Origin: Niveispirillum irakense DSM 11586
GTDB lineage: Bacteria; Pseudomonadota; Alphaproteobacteria; Azospirillales; Azospirillaceae
Length of the DNA: 64,000 nucleotides
Reading direction: 5' to 3'
NCBI RefSeq assembly: GCF_000429645.1
Contig: NZ_KE386933.1
Span: 856,517 to 920,516 of the forward strand
The notes under the pieces are model-generated. The model was not told the DNA's origin and did no database searches. It was given only the letters and a program-made list of their open reading frames with translations. Positions 1-9,165 of the stretch are shown here, in pieces (within the stretch, counting starts at the first letter, position 1; every line of letters begins with the position of its first letter). The position numbers and the translations under genes are program-made.

Positions 1-1932
1 ACCCCGGATCACCAAATCGATCCGCACACCGTTCTGGGATGCCTCGTACAGCTTGTCGATCAGCTTGGGGTCCACCAGGCTGTTCAGCTTCACCCAGATC
101 TGGGCCGGGCGGCCCGCCTTGGCATGGGTGATTTCAGCATCGATCAATTCCACCAGCCGCTGGCGCAGCGTGGTGGGGGCGATGGCGATTTTCTCCAGCG
201 ACTCGGGCGTGGCGTAGCCCGTCATGTAATTGAACATGTGGGCCGCGTCATGGCCCAGCGCCACGTCGCAGGTGAAGAAGGACAGGTCAGTGTAAACCTT
301 GGCCGTGATCGGGTGATAATTACCGGTGCCGAAATGCACATAGGTGCGCAGGCCCTGGCTTTCCCGCCGGACCACCAGTGACACCTTGGCGTGGGTCTTC
401 AGATCCACGAAACCATAGACCACCTGCACGCCGGCCCGTTCCATGTCCCGCGCCCAGCGGATATTGGCCTCTTCGTCGAAGCGGGCCTTCAGTTCTACCA
501 GGGCGGTCACGCTCTTGCCCTGTTCGGCGGCGTCGATCAGTGCCGCGACGATGGGGCTGTTCTTGGAGGTGCGGTAAAGCGTTTGCTTGATCGCCAGCAC
601 ATTGGGGTCGGCGGCGGCCTGGCGCAGGAACTGCACCACCACGTCGAAGCTTTCGAACGGATGGTGGACAACAATGTCCTTCTGCCGGATGGCGGCGAAG
701 CAATCACCGCCAAAGTCGCGGATACGTTCCGGGAAGCGGGCATTATAGGGCCGGAACAGCAGGTCCGGCCGGTCATCGGTGATGATCTGCTTGGTGTCGG
801 CCAGCCCGATCAACCCATCCAGCACGAATACATCGTCAGGGGAGACATGCAACTCGTCGATCAGGAAGGCCCGCAGCTCCTTTGACATGCCGACATTCAC
901 GGCCAGACGGATCACGCTGCCGCGCTTGCGGCGCTTCAGCGCGCTTTCAAAGGTGCGGACCAGATCTTCAGCCTCTTCCTCGATCTCCATCTCGCTGTCG
1001 CGCAGGACGCGGAAGACGCCATGACCCTTCAGGATGAAGGGGGGGAACAGGCGGCCGATGAAGGTCAGCACCACCTGTTCCAGCAGGACATAACGCGTTT
1101 CCACCCCCGGCAGGCGGACGAAGCGGTCAAGCTGCTGTGGCAACATGACCAGCGCATCCAGGTTATTGCCCTTCTGTGGGTCAAAAAGCTGCAAGGCTAG
1201 CGCGAATCCGCCGCTGGGCAGGAAGGGGAACGGGTGGGCAGGGTCCACCGCAATCGGCGTCAGGACGGGGAAAATCTCGTCGATGAAGCGGCTTTCCAGC
1301 CAGTCATATTCGGACGGGGTCAATTCGTCCGGTTCTACGACGGCGATGCCGGCATCCCGCAACAGGCCGCGCAGCATCAGCCAGCAGCTCTGCTGGTCGC
1401 GCATCACGTCAGTCACCCGATGGTTGATGGCGGCAAGCTGCTGTGCGGGGGTCAGGTTGTCGTCCGACGGGGTGGTGACCTTGGCGGCAACCTGCGCCTT
1501 CAGGCCCGCCACGCGGACCATGTAGAATTCGTCCAGGTTGCTGGCGGAAATGGACAGGAAGCGCAGCCGCTCCAGCAGCGGGTGGCTGGGATTATAGGCT
1601 TCCTCCAGCACACGCTGATTGAAGGCCAGCCAGGAAAGCTCCCGGTTGATGAAGCGTTCGGGATTATCCAGCGTGACAAGTTCCGCCTGCACCGGCTGTG
1701 CGGGGGCGGGGGTGGGGGACAGGGTTTCAACGCTGGCGGCAGCGTCCTTCACGGCGGTCACGTCCTGATCTTCCTTCGGTTCCGGGCGGGCGGCGGAAGT
1801 ATATGTTGCTTCTGTGACGGTTTTGGGATCGGCTGGGGCCTTCGTTGCGCCGGTTGTGCGCCTGTTGCCGCCCCGGCGGCTGGGCGTGCGTGGCGTCTTG
1901 GTCCCGGTTCCATCCTGTTGCGATTCCGTCAT
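1..1932 (-). CDS. ppk1: Polyphosphate kinase 1, 3' end beyond window
   Basis: Transfers the terminal phosphate of ATP to inorganic polyphosphate, reversibly. The frame is open from 1932 down to the left edge (644 codons), so the C-terminus is missing. The N-domain motif [11 protein letters not shown] lies near residues 94-104. The autophosphorylated histidine of the TGNYHPITA motif is about residue 540 (positions 313-315). The last visible residues ([17 protein letters not shown]) match PPK1. About 85 extra Thr/Pro/Ala-rich residues precede the catalytic N-domain; E. coli PPK starts almost directly at that motif. The only ATG in the extension is at 1932, and it overlaps the start of the divergent gene. 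A GTG start further in is possible. The family call is firm; the start is less so. Confidence 0.95.
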   Translation of the reverse strand, partial: MTESQQDGTGTKTPRTPSRRGGNRRTTGATKAPADPKTVTEATYTSAARPEPKEDQDVTAVKDAAASVETLSPTPAPAQPVQAELVTLDNPERFINRELSWLAFNQRVLEEAYNPSHPLLERLRFLSISASNLDEFYMVRVAGLKAQVAAKVTTPSDDNLTPAQQLAAINHRVTDVMRDQQSCWLMLRGLLRDAGIAVVEPDELTPSEYDWLESRFIDEIFPVLTPIAVDPAHPFPFLPSGGFALALQLFDPQKGNNLDALVMLPQQLDRFVRLPGVETRYVLLEQVVLTFIGRLFPPFILKGHGVFRVLRDSEMEIEEEAEDLVRTFESALKRRKRGSVIRLAVNVGMSKELRAFLIDELHVSPDDVFVLDGLIGLADTKQIITDDRPDLLFRPYNARFPERIRDFGGDCFAAIRQKDIVVHHPFESFDVVVQFLRQAAADPNVLAIKQTLYRTSKNSPIVAALIDAAEQGKSVTALVELKARFDEEANIRWARDMERAGVQVVYGFVDLKTHAKVSLVVRRESQGLRTYVHFGTGNYHPITAKVYTDLSFFTCDVALGHDAAHMFNYMTGYATPESLEKIAIAPTTLRQRLVELIDAEITHAKAGRPAQIWVKLNSLVDPKLIDKLYEASQNGVRIDLVIRG

Positions 1933-2485
1933 GAAGACACTCTATCTGCTGCGGCACGCCAAATCCGATTGGGCCGATCCGCGATTGGCCGACCATGATC
2001 GGCCGCTGAATGCCCGTGGCGAGAGGGCAGCGGCGACGATGGCGAATTATTGGGCCCGGCGCAAGGGTGGGCCGCCCTTGCCGGAACTGATCCTCTGTTC
2101 CACTGCCCTGCGTGCGCGCGACACGTTGCTGCGGGTCATGCAAGCATGGCCGGCCCCGCCGAAAGTGGACTATGAGGAGGGGCTGTATCTGTGCGGGGAG
2201 GAATTGCTGCTGGACCGGGTAAAGGCCCTGCCCAGCACGGTCGACCGGGCCTTGATCGTCGGGCATAATCCCGACATCCAGCTTTTGACCCGCGACCTGT
2301 GCCGCGACGGGGATGGGCGGCTGCTGGATGCGCTGGCCATGAAGCTGCCGACCTGTTCCTTTGTGGAAATTTCGTTGCCTGAACGGGTGGATTGGTGTGA
2401 TCTGCGCTGGGGAAGCTGCATACTTGCCGATTTTGTGCGGCCGCGTGATCTGGGGCCTGACGGCGAACGGCTGGCAAATGCGTGA
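1931..2485 (+). CDS. SixA-type histidine phosphatase
   Basis: A small phosphohistidine/phosphoester phosphatase of the histidine phosphatase superfamily, 184 residues. The N-terminal [11 protein letters not shown] carries the RH catalytic motif (His9), and a second active-site histidine is in [10 protein letters not shown]. SixA family members remove phosphate from histidine on phosphotransfer proteins; the substrate here is unknown. The frame extends upstream, but that extension only mirrors ppk1 on the other strand, so the ATG at 1931 placed directly before the RH motif is preferred. No good ribosome binding site is visible. It is divergent from ppk1 and followed after about 80 bp by a CYTH-CHAD gene, which suggests a phosphate-metabolism cluster. 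Confidence 0.85.
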   Translation: MKTLYLLRHAKSDWADPRLADHDRPLNARGERAAATMANYWARRKGGPPLPELILCSTALRARDTLLRVMQAWPAPPKVDYEEGLYLCGEELLLDRVKALPSTVDRALIVGHNPDIQLLTRDLCRDGDGRLLDALAMKLPTCSFVEISLPERVDWCDLRWGSCILADFVRPRDLGPDGERLANA

Positions 2486-2566
2486 TCCCCATCATCGACT
2501 TCTACGCTGCTACCCCTTAGCTTTCCGCGCGTTCGACGGGTTTCCCGCTGACGGAGTAACCGCCCT

Positions 2567-4213
2567 TTGACCGCCAAATCCCATTCCCTGGCTGGAAAAT
2601 CCGGTCGCCTGCGCCCGTCAACAGGGCGTGAGGTGGAACTGAAGCTGCTGGCAACGCCGGCCGATCTTGCCCGTATCCCCGACCTGTCTTTCATCCGCGA
2701 ACATGTGGCCGGTGAAGAGGTGCGCGGTCGTGAAGTGACAACATATTTCGATACGCCGGATTTCTCACTGGCCCGTCGGGGTGTGGCGCTGCGTGTGCGG
2801 CGCAAAGGGGCGCGCCGGGTTCAGACGGTGAAGACGCTGGGTGCCGGCGATGGAAGCGATGGGGCCGGCGTCGCGGTCCGGCGGGAATGGGAATGGCCGC
2901 TTACCAGCGATCAGCCCGATCTGGGGCTGTTGCAGGGGCAGGGGCTGGATGAACTGGTGCCCCCCGGCATTGCCAACCGGCTGGAGCCGCTTTTTTGCAC
3001 GGATATCCAGCGCACCCTTCTGCCTTTGCGGGTTGAGACGGGGGCCCGGCTTGAAATGGCGCTGGATATCGGGGAGGCGCGTGCCTGGCCCCAACGCCAG
3101 GATAGCGGTGGCACAGGCCCCCGCCGTACCATCAGCGAGGTGGAACTGGAACTGGCCCATGGCGATGTGGGAGCATTGTTCCGTACCGCTGCCGCCATTC
3201 ATGACCGGATCCCCCTGCGCCTGACCATGCGCAGCAAGGCGGATATCGGCCTGTCACTGCTGACGGGCGCGCAGGCAAAGGCAGTGCCCGCCCGGCCCCT
3301 GGCCCTGACCCCGATCACTACGGTGACCGAGGCCTTCCGCCATGTTGCGCGCAATGGTCTGGCCCATATGCTGGATAATCAGGATGCGTTTGCCACCGAT
3401 GCCGGTGCCGATCCGGAAATCCTGCGGGAACTGGCCGCTGCAACGCGGCGGCTGGATACAGGCTATAGCCTGTTCCGCGACCTGATCGATACCGCCCAGG
3501 GCGACGGGTTGCACGAAGGGCTGCAAGCGCTTGCCCGCCCCTTGGAAAAAGCGCGCCGCTGGCAGCGTCTGGCCCAGGCGGTGACCGACCTGGACCCCGC
3601 CATCCGCAAATCGGCCTTGGGACCCGTCTCCGCCGCGCGGCAGAAAGCGCTGGCCAAAGCGCGCAATGTGTTGCTTTCCCCCGCCTGGACCGGGTGGCAG
3701 CTTGGTTTTGCCGTCTGGCTGGAGGGCGGTGAATGGACCAGTCAGCCCCAGAGCTGTCCCTTCGGCACGGCGATGGGGGAAGTGGCGGGTGATCTGCTGG
3801 CCCGCCGTCTGGGTAAGGTTCTCAAGGCTGGGCGACCGCTCAGCCGGCAGCAGCTTGTCACGGCCGACCATGTGGTGCCTTTGCATAAGCAGATTCGCAA
3901 GCTGCGCTATGCGCTGGATTTCTGCCGTGCGGTATGGCCGGCGGAACGCGTTCGCGCCCTTCTGGAGGTAATGGATACGCTGCGCCCGCTGGTGAAACAG
4001 GCAGCCGATGCCGAGCGGGGCGCACGCCTGCTGGCCGATATCGGGCTGGAGGAAGCGGCCAGCGCCATGCGGCGGCAATGGGCCGTGCCAGGGGCGGCAT
4101 GGCGGCCGCATTGGGAGATGCTGACCGGCTTGGTGGCGCAGATGGATTTGCCACCAGACACCCAGCGCCCTGGGGTGGATACACAATTCTCGCCAGAGAA
4201 ATCCCGCCGATAA
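2567..4213 (+). CDS. CYTH and CHAD domain protein (probable triphosphatase)
   Basis: A 548-residue protein with an N-terminal CYTH domain (about residues 20-230) and a C-terminal CHAD helical domain (about 285-530). The CYTH signature EVELKL (ExExK) is near residues 22-27, and charged tunnel residues (ReVTTYFDT, RRKG, EVELEL) follow. CYTH enzymes hydrolyse inorganic triphosphate or related triphosphates using divalent metal. CHAD domains bind polyphosphate, which fits the ppk1 gene 600 bp away. The start is TTG at 2567, preceded by GGAG at a good distance. The family call is strong; the substrate is inferred. Confidence 0.92.
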   Translation: MTAKSHSLAGKSGRLRPSTGREVELKLLATPADLARIPDLSFIREHVAGEEVRGREVTTYFDTPDFSLARRGVALRVRRKGARRVQTVKTLGAGDGSDGAGVAVRREWEWPLTSDQPDLGLLQGQGLDELVPPGIANRLEPLFCTDIQRTLLPLRVETGARLEMALDIGEARAWPQRQDSGGTGPRRTISEVELELAHGDVGALFRTAAAIHDRIPLRLTMRSKADIGLSLLTGAQAKAVPARPLALTPITTVTEAFRHVARNGLAHMLDNQDAFATDAGADPEILRELAAATRRLDTGYSLFRDLIDTAQGDGLHEGLQALARPLEKARRWQRLAQAVTDLDPAIRKSALGPVSAARQKALAKARNVLLSPAWTGWQLGFAVWLEGGEWTSQPQSCPFGTAMGEVAGDLLARRLGKVLKAGRPLSRQQLVTADHVVPLHKQIRKLRYALDFCRAVWPAERVRALLEVMDTLRPLVKQAADAERGARLLADIGLEEAASAMRRQWAVPGAAWRPHWEMLTGLVAQMDLPPDTQRPGVDTQFSPEKSRR

Positions 4214-4263
4214 GGTGTCAGAACCAATGTAGGAACCCGGTCGCTTGCGGCTTGACCAACAGG

Positions 4264-5550
4264 TTACGCGGTGGCCAATGTCGGCTCCTGCTTCCTCCCT
4301 GCCAGCGGCATGATCAATGCCACGGCAATGCAGAGCAGGCCTGCCACATAAAAAGCCGGGAAATAGCTGGCCAGCATGGTTTTGGACAGGCCTGCGCCAT
4401 AGGCGGCGCAGGCAGCGCCCAACTGATGGCCGGCGAATATCCAGCCGAACACCAGATTGGCTTTTTCCCGGCCAAACTTCTCTGCCGTTAGCCGGATGGT
4501 GGGCGGCACGGTGGCAACCCAATCAAGTCCATAGAAAACAGCGAAGAGTGACAGGCCATACAGGGTGAAATCAGAGAAGGGCAGATAGAGCAGGGACAGG
4601 CCGCGCAAGCCATAATACCAGAACAACAGCACCCGGTTATCGTAGCGGTCGGACAACCAGCCCGAGGCGATGGTGCCGATAAAATCAAAGGCGCCAATCA
4701 AAGCCAGGAAACCTGCGGCCTGTACTGCCGGCATGCCGACATCAACGCATAGCGACACCATATGGGTCTGGATCAGGCCATTGGTGCTGACCCCGCAGAC
4801 AAAGAAGCTGATGAACAAAACCCAGAACACCCGGGTGCGGGCAGCCATGGCCAGGGCGCCCAGGGATGCGGCGATGATTGAACTGGCCGGCGCCGCTGGC
4901 GGCGGCTCCGTTCCCGGCATCTCGCCATAGGCTGTAAGCCCCAGATCGGCAGGCCGGTCGCGCATCAGCAACAGCACAACCAGCGCTGAGACCGATAGCA
5001 GACAGCAGATCAATATCGCCGCTGTCCGCCAGCCGAACTCGGCCGAAAGCTGAGCCAGCAGAGGCGTGAAGATTAATTGTCCTGTTGCCATGCTGGCTGT
5101 CAGCAGGCCAAGCACCAGCCCCCGCCGGTGGGTGAACCAGCGGGTGGCAACCGTGGCCCCCAGCACCATGGCCGTCATACCGGTGCCCAGCCCCACCACG
5201 ACACCCCAGAGCAGCACCAGATGCCAGATCTCCGTCATGGCCAGTGACAGCACCATGCCGCCGCCCACCAGTGCCACGGAGGATACGACCATCCGGCGCA
5301 CGCCGAACCGGTTGATCAGCGCAGCCGCGAATGGCCCCATAAGGCCATAAAGGATCAGCCGGATGGCTAGCGCACCGGAAATTTCCGATGCGGTCCAGCC
5401 GAATTCCTGCTGCAGGGGCACCATCAGTACGCCTGGCGCCCCCACCGCCCCCGCCATGGTCAGGCTGGTCAGGAACGTGGCGGCGATGATGACCCAGCCA
5501 TAATGGATGTTCCGGCGCTGTAACCGGCGGGCAACCAGGGTGGACAACAT
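4264..5550 (-). CDS. MFS transporter
   Basis: A 428-residue inner-membrane transporter of the major facilitator superfamily. About 12 hydrophobic segments are visible, with a longer polar loop in the middle (around residues 200-220) between the two six-helix halves. RFGVRRMV after the second or third helix resembles the MFS loop 2-3 motif. It most resembles oxalate/monocarboxylate-type or unassigned efflux MFS proteins; the substrate cannot be told from sequence. It is transcribed away from a TetR regulator at 5735, with a palindrome in the shared 184-bp gap, the usual arrangement for a regulated exporter. It converges on the CYTH-CHAD gene. Confidence 0.9.
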   Translation of the reverse strand: MLSTLVARRLQRRNIHYGWVIIAATFLTSLTMAGAVGAPGVLMVPLQQEFGWTASEISGALAIRLILYGLMGPFAAALINRFGVRRMVVSSVALVGGGMVLSLAMTEIWHLVLLWGVVVGLGTGMTAMVLGATVATRWFTHRRGLVLGLLTASMATGQLIFTPLLAQLSAEFGWRTAAILICCLLSVSALVVLLLMRDRPADLGLTAYGEMPGTEPPPAAPASSIIAASLGALAMAARTRVFWVLFISFFVCGVSTNGLIQTHMVSLCVDVGMPAVQAAGFLALIGAFDFIGTIASGWLSDRYDNRVLLFWYYGLRGLSLLYLPFSDFTLYGLSLFAVFYGLDWVATVPPTIRLTAEKFGREKANLVFGWIFAGHQLGAACAAYGAGLSKTMLASYFPAFYVAGLLCIAVALIMPLAGRKQEPTLATA

Positions 5551-5613
5551 ATGAATGCTTCCTTCCTGCTCCCTGCTGGATCGGGCTGGTCCTAGCGGGG
5601 TAGAGGGTTTATG

Positions 5614-5627
5614 ATGATGGCCATCAT
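5614..5627. promoter_or_regulatory. Palindrome in TetR/MFS intergenic region, candidate operator
   Basis: ATGATGGCCATCAT is a perfect 14-bp palindrome in the gap between the divergent MFS and TetR genes, 64 bp before the MFS start and 108 bp before the GTG of the regulator. TetR-family dimers bind such sites in shared promoters and usually repress both genes. Assignment to this regulator is inferred from position only. Confidence 0.45.
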
Positions 5628-5734
5628 GTTTGTCGGCGCATCATTTGTGTCATGAATATCGGTCGGGCCTGTTATGCGCTGTGGTTGCCGTGAGCGATCT
5701 CAGGCCGAATTTAAAATTGCAGGGAGAAGCGAAA

Positions 5735-6301
5735 GTGCGCGTCAGCAAGGAAAAGTCGGCCGAACATCGGGCAGCCATCGTGGAAGCTGCCGGGCGCCTT
5801 TTCCGGGAAAAGGGTGTTGACGGGGTTGGTGTGGCTGAAATTACCCGCGCGGCCGGTTTGACCCATGGCGGCTTCTACGGCCATTTCGCGTCAAAGGATG
5901 CGCTTGCAGCGGAAGCCTGCGCGGACAGTTTTCAAACCAAAATCCAGGCATTGGATGCGGCAAGCGATCTGGCAGCCTTCATCGACCAATACCTGTCGGA
6001 AACCCACGTCAAGCGGCGGGATATTGGTTGCCCGATGCCAGCGTGGGCAGGGGAGGTGGCGCGTCAGGATACGGGGATGGCTTTATCCTTCGCGGTGGGG
6101 CTGGCAGATTATACATCCCAGCTGGCAGGCAAAGTGCCTGAGGGGGCGGGGCCACGCGATGAGCGTGCCCTGGCCCTTCTGTCCATGCTGGTGGGCGCGG
6201 TGACCCTTGCGCGGGCCGTGGCAGAAAGCAACCCGGACCTGGCAAATAGGATACTGGCCGCTGCACGGGGTCAGGCAAAGGCGCTCGCCGGGCTGGATTG
6301 A
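5735..6301 (+). CDS. TetR/AcrR family transcriptional regulator
   Basis: A 188-residue regulator. The N-terminal helix-turn-helix is clear: AAGRLFREKGVDGVGVAEI, then AAGLTHGGFYGHFASKDAL, with the typical TetR recognition helix (about residues 25-60). The C-terminal ligand-binding part is helical and unassigned. The frame continues upstream to 5630, but the GTG at 5735 is chosen because AGGGAGAAG precedes it at the right spacing and the upstream residues do not look like protein. It probably controls the divergent MFS transporter and itself through the palindrome at 5614-5627. It resembles YdeS-like TetR proteins that act on antibiotic or quinone exporters, without proof. Confidence 0.92.
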   Translation: MRVSKEKSAEHRAAIVEAAGRLFREKGVDGVGVAEITRAAGLTHGGFYGHFASKDALAAEACADSFQTKIQALDAASDLAAFIDQYLSETHVKRRDIGCPMPAWAGEVARQDTGMALSFAVGLADYTSQLAGKVPEGAGPRDERALALLSMLVGAVTLARAVAESNPDLANRILAAARGQAKALAGLD

Positions 6302-6312
6302 TCCAGCCCGGC
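6287..6312. repeat. 26-bp palindrome over the tetR stop codon
   Basis: Arms GCCGGGCTGGAT and ATCCAGCCCGGC are separated by 2 bases and span the stop codon of the TetR gene, just before the end of the convergent universal stress protein gene. There is no T tract on either strand. It would form a strong hairpin in both transcripts and may limit read-through or stabilise 3' ends. Confidence 0.6.
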
Positions 6313-6323
6313 ACACGCAGCCG

Positions 6324-7187
6324 TCAGTTGGCCATCAGCAGCGTCACTTCATCCTGGTCCAGCATGTCGCGGGTTACCCCACCCAGGATCAATTCCCGCA
6401 GACGGGAATGGCCGTATCCGCCCATGACGAGCAGGTCCACACCAATCTCCCGGCACTGGTTCAGCACGCTGGCGGCGACGGTTCCGCTTTTCTCAATCCG
6501 GTGAGTGGCGGCGGGGATGCCGTGCCAGGCCAGATATTCCTGCAAGGACTTGCCGCGTTCGACATCCGTTTTCGGCGTCCCCACGGTCAGGATATGCACC
6601 TCGTCCGCCTGCAAAAGCACCGGCATGGCCAAGGCCACGGCCCGGGTGGCCTGGGTCCGGCCGTTCCAGGCGATGGCAACCTTCGCCCCCACTTTGGCCG
6701 GCGGTTTACGGGCGGACAGGATCACCGGGCGCCCGCCATCCAGCAGGACCGCTTCCATCCCCGCCAGCACGGCGGTCCGCAATTCCTGGCTCAGTGGTGG
6801 GAAGATGGCGGCATCGGTGACACGCACGGCACCGGTCAGCACATCCTCCGTCACGCCATCCACTTCCTCCCAGCAGGCGGAAACCCGGTCCAGGCCCGGC
6901 GGCTGCCGGCATTCCCCCGCACCGGCCTGGATGCAGGCGGTTTGGAAGGCGGCCCGTGCGCGTTCACTGCGGATGCGGTTCTCTTCCTCCAGCGAGCGCA
7001 TGACATCCTGGATCATGCTGCCGGTCATGCCTTCGCCGATCATCGGCATCGCGTCACGGGGATCATGGCGCATGAAAAGGGCGCTGACATTTCCCTTGCC
7101 GGCACCCACCAGGGAAAAGGCGGTTGCCAGGGTGGCGGCATCGCCATCCGTTCCGGTCAAAACGCTAAGCACTTTACGATAGGCCAT
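6324..7187 (-). CDS. Universal stress protein (UspA family)
   Basis: A 287-residue cytoplasmic protein. The C-terminal half is a Usp domain with the ATP-binding loop GGYGHSRLRELILGGVT near the end, and VAIAWNGRTQATRAVALAM opens it. The N-terminal half begins YRKVLSVLTGTDGDA and resembles a second, more degenerate Usp-like domain. The ATG at 7187 is preceded by a strong GGGGGAAG; the longer upstream frame is rejected. Usp proteins bind ATP and act in stress survival. The next gene in the same direction, 160 bp upstream, is an APH/P-loop kinase fusion, a pairing known in proteobacterial stress clusters. Confidence 0.92.
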   Translation of the reverse strand: MAYRKVLSVLTGTDGDAATLATAFSLVGAGKGNVSALFMRHDPRDAMPMIGEGMTGSMIQDVMRSLEEENRIRSERARAAFQTACIQAGAGECRQPPGLDRVSACWEEVDGVTEDVLTGAVRVTDAAIFPPLSQELRTAVLAGMEAVLLDGGRPVILSARKPPAKVGAKVAIAWNGRTQATRAVALAMPVLLQADEVHILTVGTPKTDVERGKSLQEYLAWHGIPAATHRIEKSGTVAASVLNQCREIGVDLLVMGGYGHSRLRELILGGVTRDMLDQDEVTLLMAN

Positions 7188-7349
7188 GACTTCCCCCTTT
7201 GTCGCTTCTGGTATCGGGAACCTGTCCGACAGCATAGGGCGCCACCGCCTGACGGCATTGACCTGGATCAGACGGGGCGGCTTTACAGGCTGCAATAAGG
7301 TTAACACGTCCGGACGCGATCAGGTCCGCCCACCTGATGGATACAGGTG

Positions 7350-8987
7350 TCAGTGATGCGCGCCGGTGACATGACGCCGCGCAATCGCGGCCGTTTCCTG
7401 CGGATCACCCCCGGCGGAAATAATATCCCAGCGCATATCCCCGATATCATAGGCGGCCTGCCGGCGGACAATGGCGGCATCGGCGTCCGAGGCGTCGCCC
7501 CGTCGGCGTCCCACCCTCTCTATCTGCACCTTCTGGTCTGCCACCAGCCACAGCCCGGCAAACGGGACGCCGGCCATCCTGGCCACCATTTCCACGGCCT
7601 GACGCTGGGCGGGACGGGCATAGACCCCATCGCAGATCACGCCATGCCCGCCTTCCAGGATCAAGCCGGCGCGCCCGGCCATCTCCCCATAGGTCCGGGT
7701 GCTGTATTCCTCGGCATAAAATTTCTCCGGCAGGGCGGATTGCGGGTCCACACCCAGCAGCTTTTTGCGCAGCACGTCGCTGCGCAGGATCACCGCGCCG
7801 GGCGCCGGCCCCAGTTCCGGTGCCAGATTGCGGGCCAGGGTTGTTTTGCCGGTACCGGACAAGCCGCCAATGGCCACCAGCCGGGCCGGTGCCGGGCGGA
7901 GGAGGCGGGTAGCCAATGCCAGATAGGCCAATGCGTCCCGCTGCATCGCGCCTGCCCGGCCCGGGTCCGTCTGAGCGGCAATGGCGCTGGCAGTCAGGTG
8001 GGCGCGGATGCCGGCGCGCACCGACATGAAAAGCGGCAGCAGCGACAGGCCGGCCAGATCGCCCGTCTGATCCAGATAGCGGTTGAACAGGATATTGGCC
8101 AGATCGCGCATCCCCCGATGTTCCAGATCCATCAGCAGGAAGGCCAGATCGTACAGCACATCGGTCACGGCGATGCGGTCACCAAATTCGATACAGTCGA
8201 AAGGCGTCGGTTTGCCCTCCAGCATCACGATATTGCGCAGATGCAGGTCGCCGTGACAGTGGCGGATATAGCCGGCATCGCGGCGACGGTCGATCAGATC
8301 GGCCTGTGCCGCCAGCGCGGTCCGGGCCAGCAGGTCCAGATACGCCACTTCCGCTTCCGGAAAAAGACTGTGCTGGCGCATCTGGCCGGCATTCATCGCC
8401 ACAAGGGCGGCCATTTCCGTGGCGCCGGGGGCATCGCGCCGCACCTCTGCCGCCTCATGGAAACTGGCGATAATGTCGGCCAGATCGGTCATGACGGCGC
8501 CATCCAGATGCCCGGCGGCGGCCATCCGGTCCAGCAGCGCCTCCTGGGGGAAGCGCGCCATGGTGACGACATAGTCCATCACGTCTGGTGCCGGCCCGCC
8601 ATCCCCGGCCACCGGCGCGTTCTGTATCAGATGCAGCCCGCCATCCGGCCCGCGCATCACCCCGCCAACCCCGAGATAGAGATGGGGCGCCGTCCGCCGG
8701 TTCAGCCGGACTTCCGCCTGGCAAGCTTCCAGCCGCTTGGCCAGGGAGCCATAATCAAGGAAAGGAAAGGTAACATTCTTTTTCAGTTTATAGGCCCGAT
8801 CCCCCGCCAGGAACAGGGCAGCGGCATGGGTGTCTATCCGCTCCACCACAACATCCGGCATCAATCCATGGTTGCGCGGATCGGACAGCGCTTCCATGAC
8901 GGGGGCCTGGGGATCATTCTTCATGGCCGCTTTCTTTTCCGCCGGATCATGGGCCTTGTGCATGTGCAGCACCCCATTCGCGATCAA
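7350..8987 (-). CDS. Bifunctional APH-like / P-loop kinase protein
   Basis: A 545-residue fusion. The N-terminal two thirds resemble aminoglycoside/choline phosphotransferases: the catalytic motif HGDLHLRNIVML, followed by FDCIEFGD as the metal-binding aspartate segment. The C-terminal third (about residues 355-545) is a small-molecule kinase-like P-loop ATPase with GGLSGTGKTTLAR as Walker A. Such proteins are annotated as bifunctional aminoglycoside phosphotransferase/ATP-binding proteins; the physiological substrate is unknown and drug resistance should not be assumed. The start is uncertain: other ATGs lie at residues 9 and 22. It sits upstream of the Usp gene on the same strand. Confidence 0.88.
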   Translation of the reverse strand: MIANGVLHMHKAHDPAEKKAAMKNDPQAPVMEALSDPRNHGLMPDVVVERIDTHAAALFLAGDRAYKLKKNVTFPFLDYGSLAKRLEACQAEVRLNRRTAPHLYLGVGGVMRGPDGGLHLIQNAPVAGDGGPAPDVMDYVVTMARFPQEALLDRMAAAGHLDGAVMTDLADIIASFHEAAEVRRDAPGATEMAALVAMNAGQMRQHSLFPEAEVAYLDLLARTALAAQADLIDRRRDAGYIRHCHGDLHLRNIVMLEGKPTPFDCIEFGDRIAVTDVLYDLAFLLMDLEHRGMRDLANILFNRYLDQTGDLAGLSLLPLFMSVRAGIRAHLTASAIAAQTDPGRAGAMQRDALAYLALATRLLRPAPARLVAIGGLSGTGKTTLARNLAPELGPAPGAVILRSDVLRKKLLGVDPQSALPEKFYAEEYSTRTYGEMAGRAGLILEGGHGVICDGVYARPAQRQAVEMVARMAGVPFAGLWLVADQKVQIERVGRRRGDASDADAAIVRRQAAYDIGDMRWDIISAGGDPQETAAIARRHVTGAHH

Positions 8988-9084
8988 ATGATGAAGTAAG
9001 TGGCATTACATTTTTTCTATCATACCAAAGAGACAGGTGTTGCAGACGGAATATGTCCGCCATTACCCTTTGAGCGTTGACATT

Positions 9085-9099
9085 GGTAACGTTGTTACC
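9085..9099. promoter_or_regulatory. Inverted repeat upstream of PEPC-like gene
   Basis: GGTAAC-GTT-GTTACC, 66 bp before the ATG of the PEPC-like gene, just downstream of TTGACA at 9077-9082, which could be a -35 element. The arms and the central ACGTTG resemble LacI-family half-sites. No regulator gene is adjacent, so the binding protein is unknown. Confidence 0.4.
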
Positions 9100-9165
9100 T
9101 CACCCTGCGACGCTGCGCCGCAATAGAACGGCGCTACTAACCCTTGCACTGTGGGAACATTTTAC

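Noticed and set aside
7350-8987. Aminoglycoside resistance gene
   Set aside because: The APH-like fold is fused to a P-loop kinase and sits with a universal stress protein; resistance cannot be inferred from the fold.
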